Positions 8,715 through 17,920 of a stretch of 64,000 nt of DNA are shown here, piece after piece. How positions within the stretch are numbered: position 1 is the first letter of the stretch; each line of letters begins with the position of its first letter. A model generated the notes under the pieces. That model had not been told where the DNA came from. It ran no database searches and was given only the letters and a program-made list of their open reading frames with translations. Location of the stretch: assembly GCF_006476045.1 (NCBI RefSeq), contig NZ_SRZY01000027.1:310001-374000 (forward strand), in the 5' to 3' direction. The stretch is from Sphingobacterium lumbrici. GTDB lineage: Bacteria > Bacteroidota > Bacteroidia > Sphingobacteriales > Sphingobacteriaceae. The translations under genes were made by a program, and so were the position numbers.

Positions 8715-9573
8715 TTAAAGTTCTTTCAAAAATGAGGATCTGCCTCAAAAGCTCATTTTCCAATTGTTTATGCAGGCGATTGCTACTACTTACGGCATGT
8801 AATTCAATTTTATAACGCACAAAATCCTTCCCAATTTCCTCGACATTCAATATCATATCGCTCTCTTGTGCTAAATTTGGATGATTCAATATCACTGCCT
8901 GTACTTCATTTTCCAATTTATCTATTTCGGTAGCAGCATATAATGGGAGTTCGAATTTGACCGTAAATAAATTAGACCGATGAGCAGACAAATTGACGGT
9001 AGGATTGGTAAAAACAAGGTTGTTCGGTATCATCACAATATCATCCTCTTCATTCTGCATGATGATATTTGCAAAGGTAATATCAACTATTCTACCCTTA
9101 TGATCTCCCATTTTAATACGATCGCCTACAGAAAGCTGCTCCGAGAACATAATGAACAAACCACTTATCAGATTCGTAATATAATCACGAAATAAGACCG
9201 CAATAGCCATCGCAACAATGGTCAAACTTGTGACAAATTCAACAGGATTTATTCCCAAAGCAATCATGATAGCTATTATCGCAAATACAGCGTTGAGAAT
9301 TGCAGTAAGACGGTTAATTCCTAAAACAAAATTACCCCTCACCGCTTTATTAGCACGTTGCGCATTATATAACGCGATCACAATAAAACGGGAAACAGAA
9401 AGCAATATACTGGGAATCAAAAAGGTGTTCAATCCTTTAATAACTTGAATAAACCACTTATTCTCATTAACGCTATCCTCAAACAGCAAATAGAAGCCTA
9501 TTAGCAGAATAACAGCGACAATTTTCAAAATAAAATAAACAGGTACTTTATTCTTCTTTTCTTTCTCTATCAT
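8701..9573 (-). CDS. Small-conductance mechanosensitive channel (MscS family)
   Basis: A 290-residue membrane protein with about four hydrophobic segments. The last is the pore-lining TM3, rich in Ala and Gly (TSLTIVAMAIAVLFRDYITN). It is followed by the MscS beta domain (GDRIKMGDHKGRIVDIT, then MIPNNLVFTNPTVNLS) and a mixed alpha/beta C-terminal domain. It would open under membrane tension to release solutes during hypo-osmotic shock. It is monocistronic and convergent with coaA. Its promoter is likely the TAAGTTTG on the minus strand at 9631-9638. Confidence 0.88.
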   Translation of the reverse strand: MIEKEKKNKVPVYFILKIVAVILLIGFYLLFEDSVNENKWFIQVIKGLNTFLIPSILLSVSRFIVIALYNAQRANKAVRGNFVLGINRLTAILNAVFAIIAIMIALGINPVEFVTSLTIVAMAIAVLFRDYITNLISGLFIMFSEQLSVGDRIKMGDHKGRIVDITFANIIMQNEEDDIVMIPNNLVFTNPTVNLSAHRSNLFTVKFELPLYAATEIDKLENEVQAVILNHPNLAQESDMILNVEEIGKDFVRYKIELHAVSSSNRLHKQLENELLRQILIFERTLIKSF

Positions 9574-9630
9574 ACAAAAAACATAACATGCTAAACTAGT
9601 AAATTTATTTAGAATTTCTGATTATCCATT

Positions 9631-9648
9631 CAAACTTAGATAAATTTG
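9631..9648. promoter_or_regulatory. Face-to-face overlapping -7 elements
   Basis: An 18-bp segment reads TAAGTTTG on the minus strand (9631-9638), 57 bp upstream of the MscS-type start. It also reads TAAATTTG on the plus strand (9641-9648), pointing toward accA. If both are used, the two polymerases would occlude each other. Confidence 0.45.
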
Positions 9649-9660
9649 CTTTTGGCAAGT

Positions 9661-9756
9661 ATGAATAAACGATTTACCTTCATAGAGCCTTTCGCCTTAG
9701 GTGAGACCCGCCTTCCTTTGGTATTTGGAGCTCTTTTTACAGTTGAAATGTTTTAA
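9661..9756 (+). CDS. Possible 31-residue small ORF or leader peptide
   Basis: ATG at 9661 and TAA at 9754-9756 give a 31-residue peptide starting MNKRFTFIEPFALG. It begins 12 bp after a TAAATTTG element and precedes accA by 51 bp. I recognise no family. It may be chance; only the promoter spacing supports expression. Confidence 0.2.
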   Translation: MNKRFTFIEPFALGETRLPLVFGALFTVEMF

Positions 9757-9807
9757 AATCGACAAAAATACACTAACTTAGCTCGCTTAAAGTGAAAGAG
9801 CTTTTAT

Positions 9808-10761
9808 ATGGAAACAACATTTGATTTTGAAAAACCAATTGCAGATTTGCAAACACAGATAGAAAAAGTACAGCAGGTAGCCGAGAAAACGAAAGTAGAT
9901 ATGAACGCGACTGTACGTGAGCTAGAAGAAAAATTGGAAATAACCAAGCAAGAGATCTACAATAATATGACCGGTTGGCAAAAGGTTCAGATGTCCCGCC
10001 ACCCGGAGCGTCCTCAAACCTTCGATTACATCGAAATGATTTGTGATGAATTTATTGAATTACACGGTGACCGCACGGTTAAGGATGACAAGGCAATAGT
10101 AGGTGGTTTCGCATCCATAGGTGGCCAATCCGTCATGGTAATCGGGCATCAAAAAGGAAAAAACACCAAAGAAAGACAATACCGTAACTTCGGTATGGCC
10201 AATCCCGAAGGGTACCGTAAAGCTTTACGTTTGATGAAAATGGCGGAAAAGTTCAACAAACCCGTTATCACGTTAATAGACACAATGGGTGCTTATCCAG
10301 GCATAGAAGCAGAAGAAAGAGGTCAAGGAGAAGCTATTGCACGAAATCTGTTAGAAATGTCGATATTAAAAGTTCCCGTGATCTGTATCGTAATTGGTGA
10401 AGGCGCCTCAGGTGGTGCTTTAGGGATCGGTATTGGTGATCGTGTCTATATGATGGACAACACATGGTATTCCGTTATTTCTCCGGAATCCTGTTCTTCT
10501 ATCTTATACCGCAGTTGGGATCAAAAGGAAAAAGCCGCTGAATCACTAAAACTTACCGCAAAAGACATGTTGGGCAATGGATTAATTGATGGTATCATTG
10601 CTGAACCATTAGGTGGTGCCCACCAAAACCCATCAATTGCTGCTCAAAACGTAAAAGATAAAATTTTAAGCGATTTAACTATTCTTCAAGCGAAAGATAC
10701 AGACACGTTAATTGCCGAACGTATTGATAAGTTCAGCAAAATGGGTGTAGTAAACGAATAA
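9808..10761 (+). CDS. accA: Acetyl-CoA carboxylase carboxyltransferase subunit alpha
   Basis: The alpha half of the carboxyltransferase that moves CO2 from biotin to acetyl-CoA to form malonyl-CoA for fatty-acid synthesis. The 317-residue length is standard. An N-terminal coiled segment (about 1-55) is followed by [24 protein letters not shown]-type [48 protein letters not shown] and [12 protein letters not shown], the crotonase-fold oxyanion segment. The partner accD is not in this window. A strong bidirectional terminator follows. Confidence 0.96.
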   Translation: METTFDFEKPIADLQTQIEKVQQVAEKTKVDMNATVRELEEKLEITKQEIYNNMTGWQKVQMSRHPERPQTFDYIEMICDEFIELHGDRTVKDDKAIVGGFASIGGQSVMVIGHQKGKNTKERQYRNFGMANPEGYRKALRLMKMAEKFNKPVITLIDTMGAYPGIEAEERGQGEAIARNLLEMSILKVPVICIVIGEGASGGALGIGIGDRVYMMDNTWYSVISPESCSSILYRSWDQKEKAAESLKLTAKDMLGNGLIDGIIAEPLGGAHQNPSIAAQNVKDKILSDLTILQAKDTDTLIAERIDKFSKMGVVNE

Positions 10762-10784
10762 CAAGTAGGATATACGGATAAAAA

Positions 10785-10824
10785 TTAAAGGCTAATCAAG
10801 TAAATTTGATTAGCCTTTAATTTT
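10785..10824. terminator. Bidirectional terminator between accA and obg
   Basis: Perfect 15-bp stem TTAAAGGCTAATCAA (10785-10799) with TTGATTAGCCTTTAA (10806-10820), A-rich on the left and T-rich on the right. It can serve accA on plus and obg on minus. Confidence 0.9.
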
Positions 10825-10847
10825 ATAGCACCATTTAATTTATACGC

Positions 10848-11846
10848 TTAAGAATTGATAACCTTCCAAAGCATATCTTTTAATTCCTGAATATTTTTAC
10901 CTGCTACAGATGAGATAAATATATATGGAATATGAGGAGGAAGTTGCAATTTCATTTCGTTTTCTAATTCTTCATCCAACATATCCGATTTAGTAACCGC
11001 TAATAAACGTGGCTTATCCAATAGTTCACGATTATAGCTAGTCAGCTCATTCAAAAGAATACTATATTCTTCTGCAATTGTACGATCTGTATCAGCCGGA
11101 ACCATGAATAGAAGAACGGAATTTCGTTCAATATGTCTTAGGAAACGATACCCTAAACCCTTTCCTTGCGATGCTCCTTCGATAATTCCCGGAATATCTG
11201 CCATTACGAAAGATCTGTTATCCCTGTAACCAACAATACCGAGATTCGGCACCAAGGTTGTAAACGGATAATTTGCAATTTCAGGCTTTGCTGCCGATAC
11301 AACCGACAGTAATGTCGATTTACCCGCATTAGGAAAACCGACAAGGCCTACATCGGCTAGCACTTTCAGTTCAAGAATAACCCATTGTTCCTTGCCCGGT
11401 ATACCAGATTGTGCATGCCGAGGCGTTTGCTGTGTTGCTGATTTAAAATGCCAATTACCTAATCCACCTTTCCCTCCCGGTGTCAGGATCTTATTTTCAC
11501 CATCTGCCGTAATCTCAAAAAGGACCTCACCGGTTTCAGCATCTTTAGCTACAGTACCTAACGGAACCTCTAAAATCTCATCAGCCCCGGTCGCTCCTGA
11601 GCGTAAGGCCGCGCCTCCACGTTCACCATCTGCAGCGATGATATGTTTTCTATATTTCAAGTGCAATAAGGTCCAATGTTGAGAGGAACCTTTAAGAATA
11701 ATATGTCCACCACGACCACCATCCCCACCGTCAGGACCACCCTTAGCAGTATGCTTATCGCGATGCAAATGCGCAGAGCCGGCTCCTCCATGCCCCGAAC
11801 GACAACACACTTTCACATAATCAACAAAATTCGAGCCTTGCGCCAT
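10848..11846 (-). CDS. obgE: Obg family GTPase (ribosome maturation)
   Basis: A 332-residue GTPase bound to the large ribosomal subunit and linked to the stringent response. The N-terminal Obg domain is Gly-rich ([30 protein letters not shown]; about 1-158). The G domain follows, with P-loop GFPNAGKST, switch [11 protein letters not shown] and the base-specificity motif TKSD. The variable C-terminal domain is absent, as is usual in Bacteroidota. It lies 12 bp downstream of adk on the same strand, suggesting one transcript. Confidence 0.95.
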   Translation of the reverse strand: MAQGSNFVDYVKVCCRSGHGGAGSAHLHRDKHTAKGGPDGGDGGRGGHIILKGSSQHWTLLHLKYRKHIIAADGERGGAALRSGATGADEILEVPLGTVAKDAETGEVLFEITADGENKILTPGGKGGLGNWHFKSATQQTPRHAQSGIPGKEQWVILELKVLADVGLVGFPNAGKSTLLSVVSAAKPEIANYPFTTLVPNLGIVGYRDNRSFVMADIPGIIEGASQGKGLGYRFLRHIERNSVLLFMVPADTDRTIAEEYSILLNELTSYNRELLDKPRLLAVTKSDMLDEELENEMKLQLPPHIPYIFISSVAGKNIQELKDMLWKVINS

Positions 11847-11858
11847 ACTAGTTAAAAA

Positions 11859-12434
11859 TTAAGCACTATATATATCAATAACAGCTGACAATTCAGCAAA
11901 AATAGTTTCTATGTCACCAATCCCATTCACTTTGGATAATTTACCTTGCTCCTCATAATAAGGTAATACGTGAATAGTCTTACTAAAATATTCTTCAATA
12001 CGTTTTTTAAGTTTATCAGCAGCATCATCTGCTCTTCCTGATATTTCCTGACGCTTCGCAATACGTTGCGTCAACTCTTCTTCAGTTACATCCAACGCGA
12101 TAACCCCACTAATAGCTGTATTGTTATCCACCAGAAACTTGTCTAAAGCTTCTGCCTGAGCGACAGTACGAGGAAAGCCATCGAAAATAAATCCTTTAGC
12201 ATCGGGATTTTTTTTAACCTCTTCTTCCAGCATAGCGATAGTTATAGAATCAGGAACTAAATTTCCCTCAGCTATAATTTGGCTTACCTGCTGTCCCAAA
12301 CTTGTTTGATTCTTGATATGCGAACGAAAAATATCTCCGGTAGAAACATGGACTAATTGGTATTTGTCAATAAGTTTTTCCGATTGAGTACCCTTTCCTG
12401 CTCCTGGAGGCCCGAATAATACAAGGTTTAGCAT
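11859..12434 (-). CDS. adk: Adenylate kinase
   Basis: Interconverts ATP + AMP and 2 ADP. The 191-residue length is the short form without a long zinc-type LID. Motifs are the P-loop FGPPGAGKGTQ at the N-terminus, STGDIFR (AMP site), GFPRTVAQAEALD, and the short LID around KRQEISGRADD. It is the first gene of an adk-obg unit. The tRNA-Arg terminator at 12464 separates it from upstream transcription. Confidence 0.96.
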   Translation of the reverse strand: MLNLVLFGPPGAGKGTQSEKLIDKYQLVHVSTGDIFRSHIKNQTSLGQQVSQIIAEGNLVPDSITIAMLEEEVKKNPDAKGFIFDGFPRTVAQAEALDKFLVDNNTAISGVIALDVTEEELTQRIAKRQEISGRADDAADKLKKRIEEYFSKTIHVLPYYEEQGKLSKVNGIGDIETIFAELSAVIDIYSA

Positions 12435-12463
12435 AAGTCTTAGTTGTTATGTTATGACAAAAT

Positions 12464-12499
12464 AAAAAGCCTAATCCGTTTTAAAGAATTAGGCTTTTC
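12464..12499 (-). terminator. Terminator downstream of the tRNA-Arg pair
   Basis: Stem AAAAGCCTAAT (12465-12475) with ATTAGGCTTTT (12488-12498). Read on the minus strand it is followed by T-rich sequence and ends tRNA transcription before adk. Confidence 0.8.
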
Positions 12500-12509
12500 A
12501 GTTAATAAG

Positions 12510-12583
12510 TGCGCTCAAAGGGAGTCGAACCCCTAACCTCCTGATCCGTAGTCAGGTGCTCTATCCAATTAAGCTATGAGCGC
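12510..12583 (-). tRNA. tRNA-Arg(ACG), copy 1
   Basis: Folds as a 74-nt cloverleaf on the minus strand. The acceptor stem is GCGCTCA/TGAGCGC with discriminator A. The anticodon stem CCTGA/TCAGG encloses loop CTACGGA, giving anticodon ACG, which reads CGN arginine codons after deamination to ICG. The T arm holds the TTCGACT loop. CCA is not encoded. The mature sequence is the same as copy 2, 257 bp away. Confidence 0.95.
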
Positions 12584-12629
12584 GGCAACCATCACTTCAT
12601 GACTAACAGCCTTTTCTGTTTTGGTGATG

Positions 12630-12661
12630 CAAATATAGGAAATTATCTAGTTTATCACAAA
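12630..12661 (-). promoter_or_regulatory. Promoter of tRNA-Arg copy 1
   Basis: On the minus strand TTTG (12658-12661), a 20-bp spacer and TATATTTG (12630-12637) perfectly match the Bacteroidota consensus. The downstream GCATCACCAAAAC is shared with the second copy. Confidence 0.75.
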
Positions 12662-12766
12662 ATTTTTTTAACATTTTAAAAACCACCGCAACACACTTAA
12701 TGTCAGGTGAATACAATTTAAAAATAAGAAAAAGTTGGATTATTTAAGCATTTAAAAGAAATAATG

Positions 12767-12840
12767 TGCGCTCAAAGGGAGTCGAACCCCTAACCTCCTG
12801 ATCCGTAGTCAGGTGCTCTATCCAATTAAGCTATGAGCGC
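12767..12840 (-). tRNA. tRNA-Arg(ACG), copy 2
   Basis: 74 nt on the minus strand, identical in the mature region to copy 1: acceptor GCGCTCA/TGAGCGC, anticodon loop CTACGGA with anticodon ACG, no encoded CCA. No terminator lies between the copies, so its transcript may read through copy 1. Confidence 0.95.
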
Positions 12841-12885
12841 AGCACTTTATTTCAAAACCAACACGATTTATTGGTTTTGGTGATG

Positions 12886-12916
12886 CAAATATCGGCACTT
12901 TTTTAAAATTTTCAAA
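12886..12916 (-). promoter_or_regulatory. Promoter of tRNA-Arg copy 2
   Basis: TTTG (12913-12916), a 19-bp spacer and GATATTTG (12886-12893) on the minus strand. It is one base off the TAnnTTTG element and matches the arrangement at copy 1. Confidence 0.6.
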
Positions 12917-12999
12917 TTATTTTTTGCTTTTTTCATCGTTTAAAAACAATCTTTTCGTTATATTGTTGATATCAATATATTTATATTTTATTATTTTTT

Positions 13000-13824
13000 A
13001 TGGCAGAACGTATAATTCGTACGAACAAGATCCGAATTGGTGATATCAGCATTTCTTACTATATAAAAAAGGCAACCGAGCAGGATGAAAAGACGGTTAT
13101 TTTTCTTCATGGATTTCCTTTTAATAAAAATATGTGGAAAGATCAGTTGGAATCCTTGGAAGATAATATCACCGGTATTGCGGTAGATATTCGAGGACAT
13201 GGGCTAACGACAAGCGGTCATGGATTTTTTAGTATTGACGTATTTGCCAAAGATCTCAAAGTATTTATAGAGAAACTAGACCTCCATAATGTGACATTAT
13301 GTGGAATCTCAATGGGTGGCTACATTGTTCTTCGTGCTTACGAATTATTCCCTGAAAAAATCACAGGATTAATATTATGTGATACGCATCATCTAGCAGA
13401 TGACAACATCGGAAAACAAAAACGCTTCGACACGATACAATCTGTCCTCCAACATGGGCGGAGGCCTTTTGCAATCGGCTTTATAGACAACCTCTTTGCT
13501 AGAGATAGTATTGAAAACCATCCCGAAGCCGTTGAAATGATTAAAAGTAGCATTCGACGCAATACCGTAAACAATATATGCGCTACCCTTCTAGCGCTCG
13601 CTGCGCGCACAGATACTTCGGAAGTATTGAAAAAAATAACTGTTCCGACTTTACTCTTACGCGGATCTCTTGATAAAATTACGCCCCGAGAGCCGATGGA
13701 AAAAATGCACGAAAAAATAGAGGGATCACAATTCACCGAGTTAGAGAATTGCGGACACCTTCCCAATGTCGAAGATCCCTTAGCTTTCAACCAGCAGATG
13801 AATGCCTTTTTACTGGAATATTAA
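13000..13824 (+). CDS. Alpha/beta-fold hydrolase
   Basis: A 274-residue single-domain alpha/beta hydrolase. The oxyanion segment FLHGFPFNKNMW (about 30-42) precedes DIRGHG. The nucleophile elbow is CGISMGGY with Ser near 106. The acid is probably in RGSLDKITP and the catalytic His in ENCGHLPNVEDP. No signal peptide is visible, so it is cytosolic. The fold family is certain, but the substrate (ester, lactone or other) cannot be told from sequence. It stands alone between the tRNA pair and convergent pepD. Confidence 0.85.
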   Translation: MAERIIRTNKIRIGDISISYYIKKATEQDEKTVIFLHGFPFNKNMWKDQLESLEDNITGIAVDIRGHGLTTSGHGFFSIDVFAKDLKVFIEKLDLHNVTLCGISMGGYIVLRAYELFPEKITGLILCDTHHLADDNIGKQKRFDTIQSVLQHGRRPFAIGFIDNLFARDSIENHPEAVEMIKSSIRRNTVNNICATLLALAARTDTSEVLKKITVPTLLLRGSLDKITPREPMEKMHEKIEGSQFTELENCGHLPNVEDPLAFNQQMNAFLLEY

Positions 13825-13922
13825 ATCATGATGCCATAAACACAACAGGGGTTATACAAATCCCATATTACATACAAAATAATTGGAATATGAGATTGTA
13901 TAGCCCTATATATAGTATTTCT

Positions 13923-15380
13923 TTATTTCTTGGGTATATTTTTTAAGATTTCCAATACAAATATCCAAAATTTTCGGACAGAAGAAACCGAAACCCGCTC
14001 TTGAGGAGAGTGTGCTCCAAGAATAGTCGGTCCAAAAGAAATCATATCCATACCCGGATAATTTGTACCTAAGATACCACATTCCAATCCTGCATGGCAA
14101 GCGACTACATCTGGATTTTCGTTAAATAAATATGTATATGTCCGGGTAACGATCTGCAATATCTCAGATTTCGCATTCGGAGTCCACCCGGGATAATCTC
14201 CGTTAAAAGTAACCTCGGCACCCATCAATTCAAAAGCAGCCTTAAGTGCATTGGCTAAGTCATATTTGGAAGACTCTACTGAAGATCTCGTTAGACACTT
14301 TATCGTAATATTGCCATTATTTACATCTACTTTTGCAATATTATTAGACGTTTCTACCAGATCAACAAAATCAGAACTCATTTTATAAACGCCATTATGA
14401 GCTGCATAGATACTATTTATTAAACTTCTTTGTACCTCCACAGGTAAAACTGATTGAGATGCGGTTGTTGCATTCAATTCTATTACTAAATCCGAATCTA
14501 CCGACTTATATTCCATTTTAATTTCAGAAGAAAGTTGGTAAAAAGCGGCTTGTGCTTCATCGATCTTATCATTCGCAAGTAATATAATAGCTTTGCTTTC
14601 TCGTGGAATAGCATTACGTAATCCTCCACCTGCTATCGAAGAGACCCGAACATCAAAGTCTTGTAATGAGAATAAAATGCGGTTCAGTATCTTGTTGGCA
14701 TTACCTAATCCCTTGTGAATTTCCATACCTGAATGACCACCATTCAGTCCTTTTACAACGAGTTTAAAGGCCGTATAATGATTAGGGATTGCTTCCTCTA
14801 TATATGATTTTGTAGCTGTTACATCTACTCCTCCGGCACATCCAATATCAATTTCGGTATCTTGTTCGGTATCTAAATTCAACAAAATATCCCCTTTTAG
14901 TATATTGCCTTGTAAACCTTTGGCTCCCGTCATTCCGGTCTCCTCATCAATCGTAAAAAGAGCTTCCAAAGCGGGGTGGGGAATATCTGTTGATGATAAC
15001 AAAGCCATAATAGTAGCTACCCCGATACCATTATCTGCTCCTAGCGTGGTTCCTTCTGCTTTCACCCAATCACCATCGACAAACATCCTAATACCTTCAC
15101 GATCAAAATCAAAGACAGTATCATTATTTTTCTGATGCACCATATCCAAATGCGACTGTAAAACAACCGTTTTACGATCTTCCATTCCTGCTGTCGCAGG
15201 TTTGCGGATAATAACGTTACCTACGTCATCTTTGTAAGATTCTAATCCCAGCCCCTTACCAAAATCCAATGCGAACTGTATTACACGTTCTTCTTTCTTA
15301 GAAGCACGCGGAACAGCATTCAATGCCACAAAGTGTTGCCAAATTTCCCTTGGCTCGATAGTAGAAATTTCAAAATTCAT
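13923..15380 (-). CDS. pepD: Aminoacyl-histidine dipeptidase (PepD, M20 family)
   Basis: A cytosolic Zn-dependent dipeptidase of about 485 residues that hydrolyses Xaa-His and other dipeptides. Metal-binding and catalytic motifs are VVLQSHLDMVHQKN (His and Asp ligands), GTTLGADNGIG (bridging Asp), IDEETGMTGA (catalytic Glu) and the late VACHAGLECGIL. The start was set at 15380 (MNFEIST), because the longer frame from 15404 overlaps the promoter element TAATTTTG at 15402-15409. It is convergent with the alpha/beta hydrolase. Confidence 0.92.
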   Translation of the reverse strand: MNFEISTIEPREIWQHFVALNAVPRASKKEERVIQFALDFGKGLGLESYKDDVGNVIIRKPATAGMEDRKTVVLQSHLDMVHQKNNDTVFDFDREGIRMFVDGDWVKAEGTTLGADNGIGVATIMALLSSTDIPHPALEALFTIDEETGMTGAKGLQGNILKGDILLNLDTEQDTEIDIGCAGGVDVTATKSYIEEAIPNHYTAFKLVVKGLNGGHSGMEIHKGLGNANKILNRILFSLQDFDVRVSSIAGGGLRNAIPRESKAIILLANDKIDEAQAAFYQLSSEIKMEYKSVDSDLVIELNATTASQSVLPVEVQRSLINSIYAAHNGVYKMSSDFVDLVETSNNIAKVDVNNGNITIKCLTRSSVESSKYDLANALKAAFELMGAEVTFNGDYPGWTPNAKSEILQIVTRTYTYLFNENPDVVACHAGLECGILGTNYPGMDMISFGPTILGAHSPQERVSVSSVRKFWIFVLEILKNIPKK

Positions 15381-15401
15381 TCTTCTCTTTTTTGTTCCCG
15401 T

Positions 15402-15409
15402 CAAAATTA
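15402..15409 (-). promoter_or_regulatory. pepD promoter -7 element
   Basis: TAATTTTG on the minus strand matches TAnnTTTG and ends 21 bp before the ATG at 15380. It decides the start choice for pepD. Confidence 0.5.
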
Positions 15410-15491
15410 ATGATTCTTCTTCGAAACAGATTATAAATTATAATTCAAACAATTTACGATCTTTTACCGTTATATAATAAAAGAAAAACCT

Positions 15492-16958
15492 ATGGGCCTC
15501 AATATTGTAAGAAAAAATATCTTCTTCAAACCCGACCCTCGACGTGTCTTGGCTCGATATTTTAATTTAAGTGTGGAACGTTCGATAAAAGTAGTTAATC
15601 GTGTGTTAAGCATGAGTAAGCAACAACAGACCGACACATTAAATCAGGTCTTCCGTAATTTTTCGAAACGCCACCGCAGTGTTGTTTCTATCTTGGAAAA
15701 GAATTACAAACGCACACAATCTATTCTTCATGGAATGAAAATCCAGGACACCGACATATCATATAGACAAAAATTACTTATCGGTTCTTATTTTACGATG
15801 GAATATTCCATTGAAGCGGCCGCTTTTTTTAATCCTTCGGTAGTAGAAGATATCGATCAAACACAATTACGTGAAGGTGAAAAAAGAATAATTCTAAGTT
15901 TTAGAGCCACAGGAGAAGGCCATGTTTCATCTATTGTATTCCGGTCGGCTATTATTGACAAAGATTTAAATATACAGTTGGATATGTCGGGCGATTTATT
16001 GGAAAAACCTAAAGTAATAAAAAGCCATCGCTATCAAAAAGAAGATTTTGTTAACAAGCTTCTTCAGATGCACTATCCCGAAGCGTTTGTGTTAGAAATT
16101 ATAAAAAACAAACTAACAGAATCTTTTACGTATGAAGAGTTGCGTCGATATGTCACGGAAATACAAACTGAAAATGTTCTAAGTGTGGACAGCGAAACAT
16201 TAATGAATCAGATTATGTGGCTAGCCTCTTCGCATTATGAGATGACCTACTCCTTAGATACATCCATTTCAGAACGTGTCATTTTCCCGATTAGTGATAC
16301 GGAGAAAAGAGGTATCGAAGATGCACGTTTCGTACGCTTTATCGATGAAAAAGGTCGAATCACCTATTATGCGACATACACTGCTTATGACGGTTTTACC
16401 ATCTTACCAAAATTATTGTCTACAAAAGATTTTATACACTTTAAAGTACTCCCCATTAATGGCAAGATAGCAAATAAGGGTGCCGCACTCTTTCCTCGTA
16501 AAATTAATGGGAAATACGCTATGCTTTGTCGGGTAGATGGAGAGAATAATTACATCGCTTTCTCCGACAACATTAATAATTGGCGACAGGATATTACCCT
16601 TCTTACTGGTCCGGAATACCCCTGGGAGTTTATACAACTAGGCAACTGTGGATCACCAATAGAAACGGATAAGGGCTGGCTCTTACTTACCCACAGTGTA
16701 GGACCAATGCGGGAATACACAATAAGCGCGACCTTACTTGATCTCCAAGACCCCACAAAAATCATTGGTAAACTCAAGGAACCTTTACTATATCCTAATA
16801 CGGAGGAACGCGAAGGTTACGTACCGAACGTCGTATATTCATGTGGACAGATTGTACATAATGGTCATTTAATCATCCCCTATGCTATGTCTGATTACGC
16901 ATCCACGTACGCAACTATTGAATTAGATGAGCTTCTAACCGCATTGATTGAATCTTAG
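15492..16958 (+). CDS. Glycoside hydrolase family 130 protein (mannoside phosphorylase/mannosidase type)
   Basis: A 488-residue protein with the five-bladed propeller features of GH130. Seen are GIEDARFVRF (proton-relay Asp region), YTAYDGF, FPRKINGKYAMLCRVDG, GNCGSPIETDKGWLLLTHSVGPMR, NVVYSCG and IPYAMSDYAS. GH130 enzymes phosphorolyse or hydrolyse beta-mannosides. The long N-terminal helical region (about 1-190) is typical of the Bacteroidota subgroup usually next to a glycosyltransferase. No signal peptide, so cytosolic. Only a fragment of the usual glycosyltransferase partner remains, and it is convergent, overlapping by 4 bp. Confidence 0.88.
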   Translation: MGLNIVRKNIFFKPDPRRVLARYFNLSVERSIKVVNRVLSMSKQQQTDTLNQVFRNFSKRHRSVVSILEKNYKRTQSILHGMKIQDTDISYRQKLLIGSYFTMEYSIEAAAFFNPSVVEDIDQTQLREGEKRIILSFRATGEGHVSSIVFRSAIIDKDLNIQLDMSGDLLEKPKVIKSHRYQKEDFVNKLLQMHYPEAFVLEIIKNKLTESFTYEELRRYVTEIQTENVLSVDSETLMNQIMWLASSHYEMTYSLDTSISERVIFPISDTEKRGIEDARFVRFIDEKGRITYYATYTAYDGFTILPKLLSTKDFIHFKVLPINGKIANKGAALFPRKINGKYAMLCRVDGENNYIAFSDNINNWRQDITLLTGPEYPWEFIQLGNCGSPIETDKGWLLLTHSVGPMREYTISATLLDLQDPTKIIGKLKEPLLYPNTEEREGYVPNVVYSCGQIVHNGHLIIPYAMSDYASTYATIELDELLTALIES

Positions 16959-17428
16959 GTCAATGCCCTAAGTACCCGCTTTACATTTAAGTATGAAATC
17001 CAGAAACAGATCGTACTTTCGGCTCCCTGATTTCGGTTTACCCCATGGCTTTCCAATCCGTCGCAGCAACCTTTCGTTTCCGTATCATACAAACTGAGAT
17101 GAAGCTCATTTTTACCTAGAAACCATTGAAACGAACTTACCATCCTTGTTAGGTATTTTTCATCTCGTGTCATTTCGTAAACTTGATGATAAAGTAATAC
17201 GACTGTAGATACCTCAATGGGTTGCTGTCCAAATTTGCTTCTTTCAGCACCCTCCACATACCATTTGGTATTTCCGATGATCGATAAATATTCCTTTTCG
17301 AAAATCAATTGATCCAGAAACGCAAAGCTCTCCATTCCCACGTCTATTAAAGCATTATCCTTCAAAATTTCCCCTGCCCTTAAAATACTTAGTGGCAAAA
17401 GTGCATTATCATAAGAAATTATCTTTTA
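16955..17428 (-). pseudogene. C-terminal remnant of a glycosyltransferase-linked alpha/alpha-barrel protein
   Basis: About 155 codons are readable, beginning in-frame at KIISYDNALLPLSIL just after the stop of the neighbouring S9 remnant, with an internal ATG at 17396-17398. Segments such as WYVEGAERSKFGQQPIEV, YDTETKGCCDGLESHGVN and NRNQGAESTICFWISYL resemble, from memory, the C-terminal toroid domain fused to GT4-type glycosyltransferases found beside GH130 genes. The glycosyltransferase domain and the natural start are missing, so this is a 5'-truncated remnant. Confidence 0.7.
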
Positions 17429-17795
17429 AGGTTTCCAATACTCCGGAAACGACTCAAAGAATGTATAGATATTGGATACCCCGACGTAGTCTACCCCAGC
17501 TTTGTACAAATCCGGTGTTTTAATCAATCCCATCAATGTAGCATAACCGCCGTGACTTGCACCGTAAATAGCAACATTATCTTTATCTGCCCAACCTTGT
17601 TCAATAGCATACTTTACTCCGTCTTCTACATCATCCATTGCTTTACGGCCGATCTATAAATCTTCTTAAATGCAGCACTTACCGGTTCAATAACTAATTT
17701 CTCCCCCTCGTATCCTAAATAATCAATTTCCCAATTACGCATACTGCAACTAAAATAGATTTCTTCATCCGCATTAAATTTTTTAAACTACTTTT
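17426..17795 (-). pseudogene. Remnant of an S9 prolyl-oligopeptidase-type peptidase
   Basis: Two pieces in different frames. The downstream piece reads [20 protein letters not shown] and then the nucleophile motif [12 protein letters not shown], typical of S9 acyl-peptidases, and stops after FPEYWKP. The upstream piece (about 17650-17795) reads YFSCSMRNWEIDYLGYEGEK, a propeller-type segment. They meet with a frame shift and a TAG near 17655, so the sequence between them was deleted. No start, Asp or His of the triad remains. Not functional. Confidence 0.75.
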
Positions 17796-17920
17796 TAAAC
17801 TATTAGTGTCATAAACATCAACTTTGTTACAAACAAATTTAATCTTATAATAGTTCCTTTTTCATATTTTGGCTTTGGCACCAATAAAAAACAGCTAACT
17901 ATGCTTCTGAAAATACCGGA
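17796..17920. other. AT-rich non-coding stretch
   Basis: No gene is supported here. A near-direct repeat of TTTTAAACTA occurs at the left end, and TGGCAC occurs near 17876. The stretch joins the S9 remnant to the inverted repeat. Confidence 0.4.
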
